NCBI RefSeq assembly: GCF_022662175.1
Contig: NZ_JAKMCR010000001.1
Span: 1,302,001 to 1,366,000, forward strand
Reading direction: 5' to 3'
DNA length: 64,000 bases
From: Aestuariivivens marinum
GTDB lineage: Bacteria; Bacteroidota; Bacteroidia; Flavobacteriales; Flavobacteriaceae
This document shows, piece after piece, positions 36,417 to 46,608 of the stretch. The notes below the pieces were generated by a model. The model saw only the letters and a list, made by a program, of their open reading frames with translations, searched no databases and was not told the origin of the DNA. Every line of letters starts with the position of its first letter. The first letter of the stretch is position 1. Made by a program: the position numbers and the translations under genes.

Positions 36417-36734
36417 ATGAAGAAAAAAGTATACGGCATATTAAAAGGAACATTTTTAGTGAGCGATGACTCCTTTAAAAATTGGAGGTTTATCATTTTT
36501 ATATCGGTTTTGGCTATTGTAATGATTGCAAGCTCACACAGTGCCGATAAAAAAGTATATGAAATAGCGAGACTGAATAATGAGGTGAAAGAGTTGCGTT
36601 CCAGATTTTTGGATGGACGTTCAAGGTTCATGCGGCTTAAAATGGAATCGGCGGTGGCTTTAAAAATGAAAGAAAAAGGGCTGGAGCCTTCGGTGATTCC
36701 ACCAAAAAAAATAAAAGTAAAATCTCAAAAGTAA
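36417..36734 (+). CDS. ftsL: FtsL-like cell division protein
   Basis: 105 residues with one transmembrane helix (FIIFISVLAIVMIASSHSA) followed by a short coiled coil (VYEIARLNNEVKELRSRF). It sits between rsmH and the PBP gene, the invariant place of ftsL. FtsL sequences are poorly conserved, so the call rests on topology, length and position. Confidence 0.88.
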   Translation: MKKKVYGILKGTFLVSDDSFKNWRFIIFISVLAIVMIASSHSADKKVYEIARLNNEVKELRSRFLDGRSRFMRLKMESAVALKMKEKGLEPSVIPPKKIKVKSQK

Positions 36735-36743
36735 CTTATTGAA

Positions 36744-38759
36744 TTGGCAGTTAACGAGAAAAGCATATTAAATCGATTGTATTTTGTAGCAGGGTGTATG
36801 TTCGTCTTCGGTTTGGCCGTGCTATTTAAATTGGTGGGTATCCAATTTTTTCATGGCGATAAATATAAAAACTTAGCTAAAGAACAGACGGTAAAAAATG
36901 TAACCATTCCAGCCAATCGTGGTAATGTGTATGCTGATGATGGCAGTTTGCTCGCAACATCTATTCCTAAATACAATATTGCTATAGATGCGGTAGTGTC
37001 CTCAGTAAAACTTTTTGAAGAGCATATAAAAGGCTTGTGCGATTCTTTGGCAAGTTATTCGGGAATATCTTCGGCACATTATGAAAAACTAATAAGAAAG
37101 GCAAGGGCTAATAGGAATCAGTACTTGTTATTGGTAAAGAACATTGGGTACTCCGATTATATCCGTATCAGGAATTTTCCATTGCTGAATAAGGGGGCGA
37201 TACCAGGAGGTTTAATTGTAGAGCAAAATACCAAACGGGAGTTTCCTATGGGGGAAATTGCGCGAAGAACAATTGGGTATGAAAAGGAAGATGATTTTGG
37301 TTATGTAACCCGACCTGGTATTGATGGAGCATTTGGTGTAAAATATTTAAGGGGAACTGATGGTAAACGATTAAAGCAAAAAATAGGGAATGGGAAATGG
37401 AAACCTATAACCGATTCTAACCAAGTTGAGCCGAAAGATGGTTCTGACGTGTATACAACTATTAATGTCAATATACAGGATATAGCCCATCATGCCTTGT
37501 TGGAACAATTAGTGAAGTATAAAGCGGATCATGGTTGCGTAGTGGTAATGGAAACCAAAACAGGAGAAGTGAAGGCGATTTCCAATTTAGGAAGAAGCAC
37601 TAGAGGAACTTATTATGAGCGTTTAAACTATGCGGTTGGTGAAAGTCACGAGCCTGGGTCAACATTTAAGCTTATGGCATTGGCAGCAGCGTTTGAAGAT
37701 AAATTGGTTGATACCAGTGATGTGGTTGATACCGAAAAAGGTATTATATCATTTTATGGTAAAAAAGTAAGGGACTCCAAGCATGGCGGTTATGGAGAGA
37801 TTACAGTGTCTAAAGCGTTTGAAGTATCTTCTAATACAGGTATTGTAAAGGTTATAGACAAAGCTTATAAAAATCAACCAAGCAAGTTTATAGATCGTTT
37901 ATATGCTATGAATTTAAGGGATTCTCTTGCTATTCCGATTATAGGTGAAGGACAGCCTGTTATTCCCGATCCTAGGATAAAAAATGGACGATGGAGCGGT
38001 ATTGCATTGCAATGGATGGCTTATGGATATGGCGTATCGTTTACACCTTTACAAACCTTAACATTTTATAATGCTATAGGGAATGACGGTGAAATGGTGA
38101 AACCTCAATTTTTAAAGGAGGTAAAAGAGTTTGATAAAGTAATAGACCCTTTTAAAAAAGAGGTAATAAATAAGCAAATATGTTCTAAGGAAACTATTGC
38201 TAAGCTTCAGCAATTACTTAAAAATGTAGTTAAGAAAGAGCATGGTACAGGTCATCGTTTGTATTCTGAAAATTTTTCCATGGCAGGAAAAACTGGAACT
38301 TGTCAAAAAGATTATAGAAATAAGGAAAAGCTTAATTATATCTCGTCATTTGTTGGATATTTTCCGGCAGAGAAACCTAAATATTCGTGTATTGTAGTCA
38401 TTCACGAACCTGATAAAAGTGTTGGGTATTACGGAGCCGATGTATCGGGGCCTGTATTTAAAAAAATTGCTCAAAAAATATTTACAGACACACCGCTCAT
38501 CGATGAGGTAAAATCCTTGGAAGTAAAAAATGCCTTAGTAGAGAACGAATACGAAAACTTTTATAAGATAGCGAAAACCTATAAAACGATTATGCCCAAT
38601 GTAGTAGGGTTGCCAGCTATGGATGCCTTGGCGCTTCTGGAAAATATGCAGGTAAATGTGAATGTGAAATTGCAGGGTAACGGCGTGGTCAAACAGCAAT
38701 CAACAAAAGAAGGAATTAAGTTAAGTAGCAACCAAACTATAGTGTTAACAGCGTCATGA
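36744..38759 (+). CDS. ftsI: Septal penicillin-binding protein FtsI (PBP3) with PASTA domain
   Basis: 671 residues from TTG at 36744 (MAVNEKSILNRLYF), the only start that supplies the membrane anchor (YFVAGCMFVFGLAVLFKL). The dimerisation domain is followed by the transpeptidase with SxxK in EPGSTFKLM, SSN and KTGTC, then a C-terminal PASTA repeat (MPNVVGLPAMDALALLE). It crosslinks septal peptidoglycan together with FtsW, encoded downstream. PASTA-bearing FtsI is usual in Bacteroidota. Confidence 0.95.
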   Translation: MAVNEKSILNRLYFVAGCMFVFGLAVLFKLVGIQFFHGDKYKNLAKEQTVKNVTIPANRGNVYADDGSLLATSIPKYNIAIDAVVSSVKLFEEHIKGLCDSLASYSGISSAHYEKLIRKARANRNQYLLLVKNIGYSDYIRIRNFPLLNKGAIPGGLIVEQNTKREFPMGEIARRTIGYEKEDDFGYVTRPGIDGAFGVKYLRGTDGKRLKQKIGNGKWKPITDSNQVEPKDGSDVYTTINVNIQDIAHHALLEQLVKYKADHGCVVVMETKTGEVKAISNLGRSTRGTYYERLNYAVGESHEPGSTFKLMALAAAFEDKLVDTSDVVDTEKGIISFYGKKVRDSKHGGYGEITVSKAFEVSSNTGIVKVIDKAYKNQPSKFIDRLYAMNLRDSLAIPIIGEGQPVIPDPRIKNGRWSGIALQWMAYGYGVSFTPLQTLTFYNAIGNDGEMVKPQFLKEVKEFDKVIDPFKKEVINKQICSKETIAKLQQLLKNVVKKEHGTGHRLYSENFSMAGKTGTCQKDYRNKEKLNYISSFVGYFPAEKPKYSCIVVIHEPDKSVGYYGADVSGPVFKKIAQKIFTDTPLIDEVKSLEVKNALVENEYENFYKIAKTYKTIMPNVVGLPAMDALALLENMQVNVNVKLQGNGVVKQQSTKEGIKLSSNQTIVLTAS

Positions 38760-40219
38760 TGATACTAAAAGACATTTTATATAAAGTCTCTATAGATGCG
38801 GTAGTAGGTAGTACTAATGTTTCTGTTAGAGCTATGGTGTTTGATTCACGTATCGTAAAAAAAGGTGATGCTTTTGTTGCGCTTCGAGGTACCGCTGTTG
38901 ATGGACATGATTATATTGAAAATGCCATAGCTCAAGGGGCTGATGCAATTGTTTGTGAGGTGTTGCCCCAAGAATTGATAAAAAATGTAACCTATATTGA
39001 GGTGAAAGACTCCAACAAGGCTTTGGCAATAATGGCATCAAATTTTTATGGAGCTCCTTCGGAAAATCTAAAATTGGTTGGTGTTACAGGAACCAATGGT
39101 AAAACTACAGTTGCCAGTTTGCTATATCAGTTATTTAATAAAGCGGGCTTTAAAGTGGGCTTACTGTCCACTGTGAAAATCATGGTAGATGACCGTGAGT
39201 TTAAAGCCACACATACTACGCCAGATTCTATTACCTTAAATAGGTATTTAAAAGAAATGAATGATGCTGGGGTGGAATTTTGTTTTATGGAAGTAAGTTC
39301 CCATGGAATTCATCAAAAGCGAATTGAAGGGTTGTGTTTTGAAGGTGGGATTTTTACCAATCTTACTCACGATCATTTGGATTACCATAACACTTTTGCC
39401 GAGTACCGAGATGTAAAAAAGCAGTTTTTTGATGGGTTGTCGTACAAGGCTTTTGCATTAGTAAATGTAGATGATAAGAATGGGCTTTTTATGCTACAAA
39501 ATACTAAAGCAAGAAAGTTTACCTATGCCCTAAAAGGTTATGCTGACTACAAAGCCCAAATTTTGGAAAATCAATTAGGAGGTTTGCTACTTAAGTTAAA
39601 TGATAATGAGTTGTGGACCAGACTTATAGGTAGTTTTAATGCATACAATGTTTTAGCTATTTATGCCACGGCAGAATTATTGGGACTTGAAAAGGTTGAG
39701 ATACTAAGATTAATAAGCGAATTGGAAAGTGTGAGTGGGCGCTTTCAGTATTTAATTTCAGATGAAAAAATTACAGCCATTGTCGATTATGCCCATACAC
39801 CCGATGCCTTAAAAAATGTTTTGGAGACTATTAATAGTATTCGAACTAAAAATGAAGAGTTAATCACGGTTATAGGTTGTGGTGGCGATCGTGATAAAAC
39901 CAAACGTCCTAAAATGGGCAACATCGCTTCGACCTTGAGTACCAAAGTGATATTTACAAGCGATAATCCAAGAAATGAAGTCCCAGAAACTATTATTGAA
40001 GATATAGAAAGAGGTGTGGAGCCTCAGAATTTTAAAAAAGTTGTTTCGATAACCGATAGGAGACAGGCCATTAAAACTGCCTGTCAAATAGCGAATGCTA
40101 ACGATATTATTTTAATAGCAGGTAAGGGGCATGAAACCTATCAGGAAATTAATGGCCAACGCTTTGATTTTGACGATTTTAAAATTGTAAAAGAATATTT
40201 GAAAGAATTACAAAAATAG
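38756..40219 (+). CDS. murE: UDP-MurNAc-tripeptide synthetase MurE (meso-DAP type)
   Basis: 487 residues with the Mur ligase ATP loop GVTGTNGKTTVASLLY, HTTPDS and the C-terminal DNPRNE. The DNPR motif selects meso-diaminopimelate as the third stem residue, so this bacterium is expected to have DAP-type peptidoglycan. The ATG at 38756 overlaps the ftsI stop by four bases (ATGA); a second ATG follows immediately. A spacer of 87 bases, with a repeat-like sequence, separates it from mraY. Confidence 0.96.
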   Translation: MMILKDILYKVSIDAVVGSTNVSVRAMVFDSRIVKKGDAFVALRGTAVDGHDYIENAIAQGADAIVCEVLPQELIKNVTYIEVKDSNKALAIMASNFYGAPSENLKLVGVTGTNGKTTVASLLYQLFNKAGFKVGLLSTVKIMVDDREFKATHTTPDSITLNRYLKEMNDAGVEFCFMEVSSHGIHQKRIEGLCFEGGIFTNLTHDHLDYHNTFAEYRDVKKQFFDGLSYKAFALVNVDDKNGLFMLQNTKARKFTYALKGYADYKAQILENQLGGLLLKLNDNELWTRLIGSFNAYNVLAIYATAELLGLEKVEILRLISELESVSGRFQYLISDEKITAIVDYAHTPDALKNVLETINSIRTKNEELITVIGCGGDRDKTKRPKMGNIASTLSTKVIFTSDNPRNEVPETIIEDIERGVEPQNFKKVVSITDRRQAIKTACQIANANDIILIAGKGHETYQEINGQRFDFDDFKIVKEYLKELQK

Positions 40220-40220
40220 A

Positions 40221-40296
40221 TGTCATTCTGAATATCGCCTTGAACCTGATCATTTAAGTTTTGGAAATCAGTCGAAGGGTGATTAAAGAATCTCAA
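40221..40296 (+). repeat. Possible dispersed intergenic repeat element between murE and mraY
   Basis: The segment opens with TGTCATTCTGAA and closes with CAGTCGAAGGG...AAAGAATCTCA. Both ends resemble a short dispersed repeat (TCATTCTGAG...AGTCGAAGAATCTCA) that I recall from intergenic regions of many Bacteroidota genomes. The middle does not match a clear hairpin. Only one copy is in this window, so the call is from memory of the motif. Confidence 0.45.
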
Positions 40297-40306
40297 AAAA
40301 CAACAG

Positions 40307-41548
40307 ATGTTATATTACTTATTTGAATATTTAGAACAACAATTCCAATTTCCAGGGGCGTCCCTTTTTGGTTATATAACTTTTAGGGCAGCTTTTGCAA
40401 TTATCTTATCACTGTTGATTTCTACAATCTATGGTAAACGAATTATACGGTTTCTATTAAAGAAACAAATGGGTGAAACTATTAGAGATTTGGGTTTAGA
40501 AGGACAGCAGGAGAAGGCGGGAACACCAACTATGGGTGGTGTCATCATTATTTTGGCAACTTTAGTACCTGTGTTATTGCTTGCTAAACTCGATAATATA
40601 TATATCATTCTTTTGATAGTTACCACTCTTTGGATGGGGACTATTGGATTTGTAGACGATTATTTAAAAAAGTTTAAAAACGATAAGGAAGGTTTAAAAG
40701 GGAAGTTTAAGATTTTGGGGCAAGTTGGTTTGGGCTTAATTGTAGGATTAACCCTGTTTTTTAATCAGGATGTTACCATTAAGGAAAAACTTCCTGAAGC
40801 AAAACAACAAGAATTACTAGCAGAAAACCCCAACATTTCACATTCAAAATTATTTCAAGAGGAGGTAAAATCCACAAAAACCACAATACCTTTTGTGAAA
40901 GGTAATGAGTTTGATTATGCATCATTAATAACTTGGATTAATCCCGGTTTGAGAAAATATTCTTGGATCATTTTTATATTGATTGCTATTATTATTGTTA
41001 CAGCAGTATCTAACGGTGCAAATCTTACCGATGGAATTGATGGTTTGGCAGCAGGAACTTCTGCTATTGTTGTCCTTACGCTAGGCATTTTTGCCTGGGT
41101 GTCTAGTAACATCATCTTTTCAGATTATCTCAATATCATGTATATACCTAGGGTCGAAGAAATAACCATTTATATCGCAGCTTTTGTTGGGGCCTTGATA
41201 GGTTTCTTATGGTACAATACATATCCGGCGCAAGTATTTATGGGCGATACAGGAAGTTTAACTATTGGGGGAATCATTGCTGTGATTGCTATTGCTGTTC
41301 GTAAGGAATGGTTGATTCCGGTGTTGTGTGGCATTTTTGTGGCCGAAAATTTATCGGTAGTCATGCAGGTGAGTTGGTTTAAATATACCAAAAGGAAGTA
41401 TGGGGAAGGAAAACGCATTTTTAAAATGTCGCCATTACACCATCATTACCAAAAGTTAGGATATCATGAAAGTAAGATTGTAACAAGATTTTGGATCATA
41501 GGTATTTTACTTGCCATAATAAGTTTGGTGACGTTAAAAATTAGGTGA
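40307..41548 (+). CDS. mraY: Phospho-N-acetylmuramoyl-pentapeptide transferase MraY
   Basis: 413 residues, about ten transmembrane helices. It has the typical AGTPTMGG and IGFVDDYLK (catalytic Asp pair) motifs near the front, [15 protein letters not shown] in the middle and MSPLHHHYQ in the late cytoplasmic loop. It makes lipid I from UDP-MurNAc-pentapeptide and undecaprenyl phosphate. A longer loop around residues 165-210 is usual for Bacteroidota MraY. Confidence 0.96.
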   Translation: MLYYLFEYLEQQFQFPGASLFGYITFRAAFAIILSLLISTIYGKRIIRFLLKKQMGETIRDLGLEGQQEKAGTPTMGGVIIILATLVPVLLLAKLDNIYIILLIVTTLWMGTIGFVDDYLKKFKNDKEGLKGKFKILGQVGLGLIVGLTLFFNQDVTIKEKLPEAKQQELLAENPNISHSKLFQEEVKSTKTTIPFVKGNEFDYASLITWINPGLRKYSWIIFILIAIIIVTAVSNGANLTDGIDGLAAGTSAIVVLTLGIFAWVSSNIIFSDYLNIMYIPRVEEITIYIAAFVGALIGFLWYNTYPAQVFMGDTGSLTIGGIIAVIAIAVRKEWLIPVLCGIFVAENLSVVMQVSWFKYTKRKYGEGKRIFKMSPLHHHYQKLGYHESKIVTRFWIIGILLAIISLVTLKIR

Positions 41549-41562
41549 ATCGAAAAGTATAA

Positions 41563-42897
41563 ATGCAAAAACGATTGGTCATATTAGGAGGAGGTGAAAG
41601 TGGTATTGGGACAGCGCTTTTGGGTAAGGCAAAAGGATACGATGTTTTTGTTAGCGATAAAGGAAAAATAAAAGAAAATTATAAACAGGTTCTTATACAT
41701 AATGAGATTGAATGGGAAGAAGGAAAACATTCTGAAACCAAAATCCTAAATGCGGATTTGGTAATGAAAAGCCCAGGAATACCTAATAAAGTAGAGATGG
41801 TAAGTAGGTTAACGGCAGCTAATATTCCTGTGATTTCCGAAATTGAATTTGCTTCAAAATTCACAAAAGCAACCCTTGTGGGAATCACTGGTAGCAATGG
41901 CAAAACCACTACGGCAACCTTAACACATTATTTGTTGAAACAAGAGCTAAATGTAGGATTAGCAGGTAATATTGGAGACAGCTTTGCGAAGCAGGTTTTT
42001 GAGCAAGATTATGAAAATTATGTGCTTGAGATCAGTAGTTTTCAGTTGGATGATATCGTTAATTTCAAGCCTAAAATTGCTGTAATTACAAATATTACAC
42101 CAGATCATTTAGATCGATATGATTATAGGTTCGAAAATTACATTGCTTCAAAGTTTAGGATTGCTATGAACCAAACATCTGAAGATTATTTAATCTACGA
42201 TGCCGATGATGAGGTGATAGCAAATCATTTAAAAAACTATCCGGTTCAATCCATATTATTACCATTTTCATTAACAAAAACTATTGATAATGGTGCGTAT
42301 TACCAAAATAACCAAATAACAATAACAATAGATAACAATAAGATAATTATGCCAACAACAAACTTAACCTTAGAAGGGAAGCACAATATTAAAAATGCTA
42401 TGGCGGCATCAACCGTTGCGCATTTATTAAAGATTAGAAAACAGACCATTCGTGAAAGCTTGGAAAACTTTCAAGGTGTTGAACATCGTCTAGAATATGT
42501 GTTAAAAATCAATAGGGTACAATATATAAACGATTCTAAAGCAACAAATGTTAATGCAACGTATTATGCCCTTGAAAGTATGGATTCACCAACCGTATGG
42601 ATTGTTGGAGGCCAGGATAAGGGTAATAATTATACAGAGCTTTATCCGTTTATTAATGAAAAGGTAAAAGCAATTATTTGCTTGGGTATAGATAACACTA
42701 AATTAATTGAAGCTTTTAATGGTATGGTAGATATTATGGTGGAAACACAATTTATGAGTGAAGCTGTTAAAATTGCATACAAAATAGCTGAAGCTGGAGA
42801 TAATGTATTGTTGTCACCAGCATGCGCCAGTTTTGATTTGTTTGAAAATTACGAGGATCGAGGGCGTCAGTTTAAAGAGGCAGTAAGAAATTTATAA
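41563..42897 (+). CDS. murD: UDP-MurNAc-L-alanine:D-glutamate ligase MurD
   Basis: 444 residues. The N-terminal dinucleotide-like fold (LVILGGGESGIGTALLG) is followed by the ATP loop GITGSNGKTTTATLTHY, NITPDHLDRY and the C-terminal region IVGGQDKGNNYTEL. It adds D-glutamate to UDP-MurNAc-L-Ala. The gene lies 14 bases after mraY and 15 before ftsW. Confidence 0.96.
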   Translation: MQKRLVILGGGESGIGTALLGKAKGYDVFVSDKGKIKENYKQVLIHNEIEWEEGKHSETKILNADLVMKSPGIPNKVEMVSRLTAANIPVISEIEFASKFTKATLVGITGSNGKTTTATLTHYLLKQELNVGLAGNIGDSFAKQVFEQDYENYVLEISSFQLDDIVNFKPKIAVITNITPDHLDRYDYRFENYIASKFRIAMNQTSEDYLIYDADDEVIANHLKNYPVQSILLPFSLTKTIDNGAYYQNNQITITIDNNKIIMPTTNLTLEGKHNIKNAMAASTVAHLLKIRKQTIRESLENFQGVEHRLEYVLKINRVQYINDSKATNVNATYYALESMDSPTVWIVGGQDKGNNYTELYPFINEKVKAIICLGIDNTKLIEAFNGMVDIMVETQFMSEAVKIAYKIAEAGDNVLLSPACASFDLFENYEDRGRQFKEAVRNL

Positions 42898-42912
42898 AAT
42901 CATTAATAGAAA

Positions 42913-44106
42913 GTGCAGCAACTTTTTAAAAACATAAAAGGAGATCGGTTAATTTGGGCAATTGTAGCATTGTTGGCTATTGTGTCCTTTTTACCCGTAT
43001 ATAGTGCTGCCAGTAATTTGGCTTACAAAGGAGGTGATGGAAACACCTTTGCTTTTTTTGTAAAACACTTCATGCATTTGTTTTTAGGTTTTGCCATTAT
43101 GTACGGTGTGCATAAAATACCTTATCGGTATTTTAAAGGGTTGTCATTGGTCATGATTCCAGTGGTATTGGTGCTTTTAGGGGTAACAATGTTACAAGGT
43201 ACAACCATTGCTGGGGCGAGTGCCAGTAGGTGGATTCAAATACCTTTTGTGGGGGTGTCGTTCCAAACTTCAACCTTTGCAGCAGTGGTTTTAATGGTTT
43301 ATGTGTCACGGTATATGTCTAAAATAAAGGATAAACACGTTACGTTTAAAGAATCGATTATGCCATTGTGGCTACCCGTTTTTTTGGTATTGGTGCTTAT
43401 TTTACCATCAAACTTTTCCACGGCAGCCATAATATTTTTAATGGTAACTATGTTGGTATTTATAGGGGGGTATCCGGTTCGTTATTTGGGGATTATTATG
43501 GGACTGGGAATAGTTGCTTTGACTATGTTTATCATGTTTGCGAAGCTTACTTCGGGTCCATTAAATGTTAAGGTAACAACCTGGGAGAACAGGATTAAAA
43601 ATTATTCTAATGATGAAGATACTGAAGCCGATTATCAAATACAAAAAGCAAAAATTGCCATTGCTTCTGGAGGTATTAAAGGTGTGGGACCTGGAAAAAG
43701 CATTCAGAAAAACTTTTTACCACAGTCCTCATCCGATTTCATTTTTGCCATTATCATTGAAGAATATGGTTTGTTGGGAGGCTTTTTTATTATGATTCTG
43801 TATTTATGGTTGTTATTTAGAATTGTAATAGTTTCACAAAAGGCCGATACCGTTTTTGGTAAACTTTTAGTATTAGGTGTTGGATTGCCTATTGTGTTTC
43901 AGGCATTAATTAATATGGCGGTAGCTGTTGAATTGTTTCCGGTAACAGGACAAACCTTGCCTTTAGTTAGTAGTGGAGGAACTTCTATTTGGATGACCTG
44001 CTTGGCAATTGGGGTTATTTTGAGTGTAAGTGCTCATAGGCAGGAGATTATACAGCAAGAAAGTATAGAGGAAAATCCATTGGAAATTCTATCGGAAACA
44101 ATTTAA
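42913..44106 (+). CDS. ftsW: SEDS glycosyltransferase FtsW
   Basis: 397 residues with ten or so hydrophobic helices of the RodA/FtsW/SpoVE family; the conserved PVTGQTLPLVSSGGTS stretch is in the C-terminal part and RWIQIPF in the middle. It polymerises lipid II at the septum as partner of FtsI. The start is GTG at 42913, 15 bases after the murD stop, judged from the usual N-terminal length of the family. Confidence 0.94.
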   Translation: MQQLFKNIKGDRLIWAIVALLAIVSFLPVYSAASNLAYKGGDGNTFAFFVKHFMHLFLGFAIMYGVHKIPYRYFKGLSLVMIPVVLVLLGVTMLQGTTIAGASASRWIQIPFVGVSFQTSTFAAVVLMVYVSRYMSKIKDKHVTFKESIMPLWLPVFLVLVLILPSNFSTAAIIFLMVTMLVFIGGYPVRYLGIIMGLGIVALTMFIMFAKLTSGPLNVKVTTWENRIKNYSNDEDTEADYQIQKAKIAIASGGIKGVGPGKSIQKNFLPQSSSDFIFAIIIEEYGLLGGFFIMILYLWLLFRIVIVSQKADTVFGKLLVLGVGLPIVFQALINMAVAVELFPVTGQTLPLVSSGGTSIWMTCLAIGVILSVSAHRQEIIQQESIEENPLEILSETI

Positions 44107-44152
44107 GATATAAGTACATAAATTAGAAAGTATTTAAAGTGAAAGTGGATTA

Positions 44153-45256
44153 GTGACAAAGGAAAAAACATATAGAATTATTCTTTCAGGAGGTGGTACA
44201 GGAGGACATATCTATCCTGCTATTGCTATTGCTAATGAATTAAAGTATCGTTACCCAAATGCCACATTTTTGTTTGTTGGGGCTAAAGATAGAATGGAGA
44301 TGGAAAAAGTACCACAAGCAGGTTATGAGATAAGAGGATTGTGGATTTCGGGTATCCAACGGCAACTGACCTTAAAGAATCTTATGTTCCCGTTTAAGTT
44401 GCTAAGCAGTTTGTGGAAATCGAGACAGATTGTAAGTGCATTTAAACCAGATGTGGTTATAGGTACTGGAGGTTTTGCTAGTGGACCTTTGTTGTATGTG
44501 GCCTCGTCAAAACACATTCCTAGTTTGATTCAGGAACAGAATTCTTACCCAGGTATTACTAACAAACTTTTAGCTAAAAAGGTTCGGAAAATTTGTGTGG
44601 CCTATGATGGATTGGAACGATTTTTTCCTGCAGATAAAATCATTAAAACAGGTAATCCAGTAAGAAAAGGGCTTTTGAATATAGAAATCAAAACGCTGGA
44701 AGCAAAGGCCTTTTTCAATTTAAAACATGGTAAGAACACTTTGTTAGTCTTGGGTGGAAGTTTGGGAGCTAGGCGTATAAATGAATTGATTGAACAAAAG
44801 CTTGATTTTTTAGACACTCAGAACCTCCAAATTATTTGGCAGTGCGGAAAATTGTATTATCAACAGTACAAAATATATAACAATACCAATGGTGTACAGG
44901 TGTATGAGTTTTTAAATAATATGGATATGGCTTATGCTGCTGCCGATGTTATTATTTCCCGAGCTGGAGCAAGTTCGGTGTCCGAACTGTGTATAGTTGG
45001 TAAGCCGGTAATATTTATTCCATCACCCAATGTGGCAGAAGACCATCAAACTAAAAATGCCATGGCCATAGTTAATGAAGATGCGGCTATGATGATAAAA
45101 GAAGAAGATTTGGAAGTGGATTTCGAAAATAAATTCAGTCAGTTGTTGGCGTCACCCGAAAAGCAAAATCAACTTAGTAAAAACATTCAAAGAATGGCTT
45201 ACGTAAATGCAACTACACGCATTGCAGATGAAGTAGAAAAATTGTTGAAAGAATAA
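44153..45256 (+). CDS. murG: UDP-GlcNAc:lipid I GlcNAc transferase MurG
   Basis: 367 residues of GT28: [17 protein letters not shown] at the start, [24 protein letters not shown] and [24 protein letters not shown] in the nucleotide-binding half. It makes lipid II at the inner face of the membrane. The start is GTG at 44153, placed by the family N-terminus. The stop overlaps the murC ATG by one base. Confidence 0.96.
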   Translation: MTKEKTYRIILSGGGTGGHIYPAIAIANELKYRYPNATFLFVGAKDRMEMEKVPQAGYEIRGLWISGIQRQLTLKNLMFPFKLLSSLWKSRQIVSAFKPDVVIGTGGFASGPLLYVASSKHIPSLIQEQNSYPGITNKLLAKKVRKICVAYDGLERFFPADKIIKTGNPVRKGLLNIEIKTLEAKAFFNLKHGKNTLLVLGGSLGARRINELIEQKLDFLDTQNLQIIWQCGKLYYQQYKIYNNTNGVQVYEFLNNMDMAYAAADVIISRAGASSVSELCIVGKPVIFIPSPNVAEDHQTKNAMAIVNEDAAMMIKEEDLEVDFENKFSQLLASPEKQNQLSKNIQRMAYVNATTRIADEVEKLLKE

Positions 45257-46608
45257 TGGATTTTAAAAGCATATATAACGTGTATTTTATTGGTATTGGT
45301 GGTATAGGCATGAGTGCTTTGGCGCGTTATTTTGTGGCCAATAATAAGCGTGTTGCTGGATACGATAAAACACGAACTGAAATAACAGATGGCTTAATGG
45401 CATTAGGTGTCGAAATTCATTTTGAAGATGGAGTTAAAAATATAAATGAGTCTTTTTTAAATAAGGACAGCACTTTGGTAATTTACACACCGGCTATGCC
45501 AGTAGAGCATAATGAGTTAAATTATTTTGTAAATAATAATTTCAAGGTTTTTAAGCGCTCAAAAGTATTAGGGTTGATTACCGAAAACACATTTTGCTTG
45601 GCCGTAGCTGGAACCCATGGAAAAACCACCACGACCAGTATTTTAGGTCATTTGTTATACGAATGTAATAAACCTATAACAGCTTTTCTGGGTGGTATTA
45701 GTGAAAATTATAATTCTAACTTTATTAGTAATGGAACCGAAGTTACCGTAGTTGAAGCTGATGAGTTTGATCGTTCGTTTTTAACTTTAAAGCCAGACAT
45801 GGCCTGCATAACCTCAATGGATGCTGATCATTTGGATGTTTACGGTGAAGCTGAAGCACTGAAAGACTCTTTTATGGATTTTGCTAAATGCCTAAAGCCT
45901 AATGGAAAGTTGTTTATTAAAAACGGATTGTCCATACAAGGTATAACCTATGGTATTGAAGATGAATCAGACTATAGTGTCCAAAATATTAAGATAGAAA
46001 AAGGAACCTATGTTTTTAATGTTAAGACACCAAAAAAGGTTCTAGAAAATTTAAAATTTAACCTACCAGGTAGACATAATTTGTCAAATGCATTAATAGC
46101 CTTGGCGATGGCTGTAGAGTATGGTTGCCCTCACCAGCAGCTCGTCAAGGCTTTAGCATCTTACAAAGGGGTAAAGCGCCGTTTTACTTACCATATTAAA
46201 ACTGACGATTTTGTTTTTATAGACGATTATGCTCATCACCCACAAGAAATTAATGCTGTACATCAGGCAGTAAGGGAAATGTATCCTGGAAAGAAGGTGT
46301 TGGCTGTATTTCAACCGCATTTATATAGTAGAACACGTGATTTTGTGGAAGATTTTGCTGAAAGCTTGTCTAAGTTTGATGCTGTGATATTATTAGATAT
46401 TTATCCTGCAAGAGAATTACCCATCGAAGGTGTAACATCGGCATGGTTACTAGGAAAAATAGATTTAAAAAATAAGCAATTGGTAAGCAAAGAGGAGTTG
46501 ATATCCAGAATTCGCGAAAGTCAAGCCAATGTTGTTTTAACACTTGGAGCGGGAGACATAGGAGAAGAAGTGAAACATATTAAAAAAGAATTTAGTATTG
46601 CGAGTTAA
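45256..46608 (+). CDS. murC: UDP-MurNAc:L-alanine ligase MurC
   Basis: 450 residues. Opening YFIGIGGIGMSALARYF is the MurC nucleotide fold, with the ATP loop VAGTHGKTTTTSILGH, VVEADEFDRSF and the late FIDDYAHHPQEI. It adds the first amino acid to UDP-MurNAc. The last 11 bases overlap the start of ftsQ. Confidence 0.96.
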   Translation: MDFKSIYNVYFIGIGGIGMSALARYFVANNKRVAGYDKTRTEITDGLMALGVEIHFEDGVKNINESFLNKDSTLVIYTPAMPVEHNELNYFVNNNFKVFKRSKVLGLITENTFCLAVAGTHGKTTTTSILGHLLYECNKPITAFLGGISENYNSNFISNGTEVTVVEADEFDRSFLTLKPDMACITSMDADHLDVYGEAEALKDSFMDFAKCLKPNGKLFIKNGLSIQGITYGIEDESDYSVQNIKIEKGTYVFNVKTPKKVLENLKFNLPGRHNLSNALIALAMAVEYGCPHQQLVKALASYKGVKRRFTYHIKTDDFVFIDDYAHHPQEINAVHQAVREMYPGKKVLAVFQPHLYSRTRDFVEDFAESLSKFDAVILLDIYPARELPIEGVTSAWLLGKIDLKNKQLVSKEELISRIRESQANVVLTLGAGDIGEEVKHIKKEFSIAS

